The position numbers and the translations under genes were made by a program. A stretch of DNA of 14,669 nt, from the NCBI GenBank assembly GCA_900552955.1, contig USBO01000036.1, positions 1-14,669 of the forward strand. Reading direction: 5' to 3'. Below, piece after piece: positions 13,562 through 14,669 of the stretch; position 1 is the first letter of the stretch, and each line of letters opens with the position of its first letter. The DNA comes from an uncultured Alistipes sp. GTDB taxonomy: Bacteria > Bacteroidota > Bacteroidia > Bacteroidales > Rikenellaceae. Below the pieces are notes generated by a model. The model was given only the letters and a program-made list of their open reading frames with translations. It was not told the origin of the DNA and did not search any database.

Positions 13562-14669
13562 GTGCGGTCCTCCTTGGAAAAGAGATCACCGTCCTGCCAG
13601 ACGAGGCGGCCGTTGCAGACCGTCAGCAGGCAGCGGGCCTGTACCGGCCAGCCGGTGAAGGGGGTGGCCTTCCCCTGAGAGAGGAAGTCCGCCGGGTCGA
13701 TGGGATACGAAGCCGACAGGTCAAAGACCGTGAAATCGGCGTGGGGGCCATCCATCTCCCCCTGCGGGAGGCCGAAGCGGCGGCAGGGAGCATCGTGGAG
13801 CAGCTCCATCAGCCGCTCCATAGAGATGACGCCGGGTTTCACAAGTTCAGTATACAACAACGGGAACGCCGTTTCCAGTCCTACAATGCCCATTGCGCTT
13901 TTTTCCAGTCCGCGGCCTTTTTCCTCGGCACTGTGAGGGGCATGGTCCGTGGCGATCATGTCGATGGTGCCGTCCGCCAGGCCCTCCAGCAGAGCCTCCC
14001 GGTCTCTCTTATCGCGCAGAGGCGGATTCATTTTGAAACGGCCGTCCTCCTGCAAGCAGGAGTCATCCAGCAGCAGGTAGTGAGGACCGGTCTCACAGGT
14101 GACGTTCAGACCCTCGGCCTTGGCCTTGCGGATCAGGTCCACGCTCTCCTTGGTGGAGATGTGGCAGACGTGATAGCCGCAGCCCGTCTCCCGCACCAGC
14201 TCCAGATCCCGCTGAATGGGCCGCCACTCGCTCTCGGAGCAGATGCCCCGGTGGCCGTGGGCCTTGGCATAGGCGCCGTCATGGATATAGCCGCCCCGCA
14301 GGAGGGAATTGTCCTCGCAGTGGGCCACGATCAGCTTGCCCAGGCGCTTGGCCTCCAGCATGGCGCGGCGCATCATGTCGCGGTCCTGAACGCCCTTTCC
14401 GTCATCGGAGAAGGCCACCACACAGGGGGCCATGGCGTCCAAGTCCGCCAGCTCCCCGCCCTGCTCGCCTTTCGTAATCGCCCCATAGGGCAGGACCCGG
14501 ATCACGGCGTCCTTCTGTATGGCGTCCAGCTCCGGCTGCAAGGTCTCCATGCTGTCCGGTACCGGATTCAGGTTCGGCATGGCACATACGGTGGTATAGC
14601 CGCCGTGGGCCGCCGCTAAAGAGCCGGTGCGGATGGTCTCCTTATAAGAAAAACCCGGCTCCCGAAGAT
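13558..14669 (-). CDS. pyrC: Dihydroorotase, type I, 5' end cut by window edge
   Basis: PyrC cyclises carbamoyl aspartate to dihydroorotate. The frame is open to the right edge; the first visible residues are FREPGFSYKETIR, the segment just after the metal-binding His-x-His, so about 55 N-terminal residues and that motif lie outside. An ATG at 14580 is internal (CAMPNLNPVPDS), not the start. Visible signatures are TKGEQGGEL, AFSDDG, AHCEDNSLL, YHVCHIST, and the catalytic ATDHAPHSAEEK, so 369 residues of an expected 425 or so are present. It resembles the type I enzymes of Firmicutes. It overlaps pyrK by 4 bases. It is the first visible gene of the pyrimidine run; more operon genes and the promoter may lie to the right. 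Confidence 0.96.
   Translation of the reverse strand, partial: LREPGFSYKETIRTGSLAAAHGGYTTVCAMPNLNPVPDSMETLQPELDAIQKDAVIRVLPYGAITKGEQGGELADLDAMAPCVVAFSDDGKGVQDRDMMRRAMLEAKRLGKLIVAHCEDNSLLRGGYIHDGAYAKAHGHRGICSESEWRPIQRDLELVRETGCGYHVCHISTKESVDLIRKAKAEGLNVTCETGPHYLLLDDSCLQEDGRFKMNPPLRDKRDREALLEGLADGTIDMIATDHAPHSAEEKGRGLEKSAMGIVGLETAFPLLYTELVKPGVISMERLMELLHDAPCRRFGLPQGEMDGPHADFTVFDLSASYPIDPADFLSQGKATPFTGWPVQARCLLTVCNGRLVWQDGDLFSKEDRT
13564..13576 (-). promoter_or_regulatory. Strong Shine-Dalgarno site before pyrK (example of the right-half pattern)
   Basis: On the minus strand AAAGGAGGACC stands just before the pyrK ATG. Comparable sites precede pyrD (GGGAGGAG), pyrF (TAGGAGGAG), the HAD gene (AAGGAG), pyrE (AGGAGG) and pyrB (GGAGGGG). 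None of the purine genes has one. The site fixes the pyrK start at 13561. Confidence 0.8.

Noticed and set aside
14570..14580. ATG at 14580 as the pyrC start
   Set aside because: The frame continues upstream with conserved dihydroorotase sequence (FREPGFSYKE and GGYTTVCAM) to the window edge, so this Met is internal.
1..14669. A horizontally transferred island carried by a mobile element
   Set aside because: No transposase, integrase, tRNA, direct repeats or att-like sequences were seen at the composition change; the join lies in the middle of a conserved gene.

Overview
This window holds two biosynthetic operons, both read from the minus strand. The left part (about 1-9540) carries de novo purine genes in transcription order purE-purK-purL-purC-purF-purM. 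The right part (about 9670-14669) carries de novo pyrimidine genes in the order pyrC-pyrK-pyrD-pyrF-HAD phosphatase-pyrE-pyrB. Together they encode six steps from PRPP towards SAICAR and all the steps from carbamoyl phosphate to UMP. purM runs off the left edge and pyrC off the right edge. No tRNA, rRNA, CRISPR array, insertion sequence or integrase is visible.

The two parts look like DNA from different phyla. The purine part has the habits of a GC-rich gut Bacteroidota, most like Alistipes. It has no Shine-Dalgarno sequences, it favours TCG for serine and TTC for phenylalanine, it encodes a single-chain PurL of 1239 aa, and it has a TAnnTTTG-type promoter element. The pyrimidine part looks like a GC-rich Clostridia member (Oscillospirales / Flavonifractor-like, a guess by style). 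It has strong AGGAGG-type ribosome sites before each gene, genes that overlap by a few bases, TCC/AGC serine and frequent TTT. The change falls inside the pyrB reading frame, near its conserved GDGGHNHPTQ motif, without breaking the frame. The simplest explanation is a metagenome assembly join through a conserved stretch of pyrB. In-gene recombination after transfer is the alternative.

Layout, left to right: purM (3' end cut off), purF, purC, purL, purK and purE. A 421-base gene-free stretch follows (8521-8941), with a promoter element, a possible 26-codon leader ORF and a strong 12-bp hairpin followed by a T-rich run. This arrangement would suit attenuation of the purine operon. Then come pyrB (hybrid, with a C-terminal PyrI-type zinc domain), pyrE, a HAD-family phosphatase gene, pyrF, pyrD, pyrK and pyrC (5' end cut off).

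The observations most worth following up are the within-gene phylum switch in pyrB, an apparent clean in-frame internal deletion in pyrK that removes part of the FAD domain, the PyrI-like zinc domain fused to ATCase, and the hairpin in the purE leader. I did not find a wholly new system. The gene content is ordinary nucleotide biosynthesis and the oddities lie in architecture and junctions.
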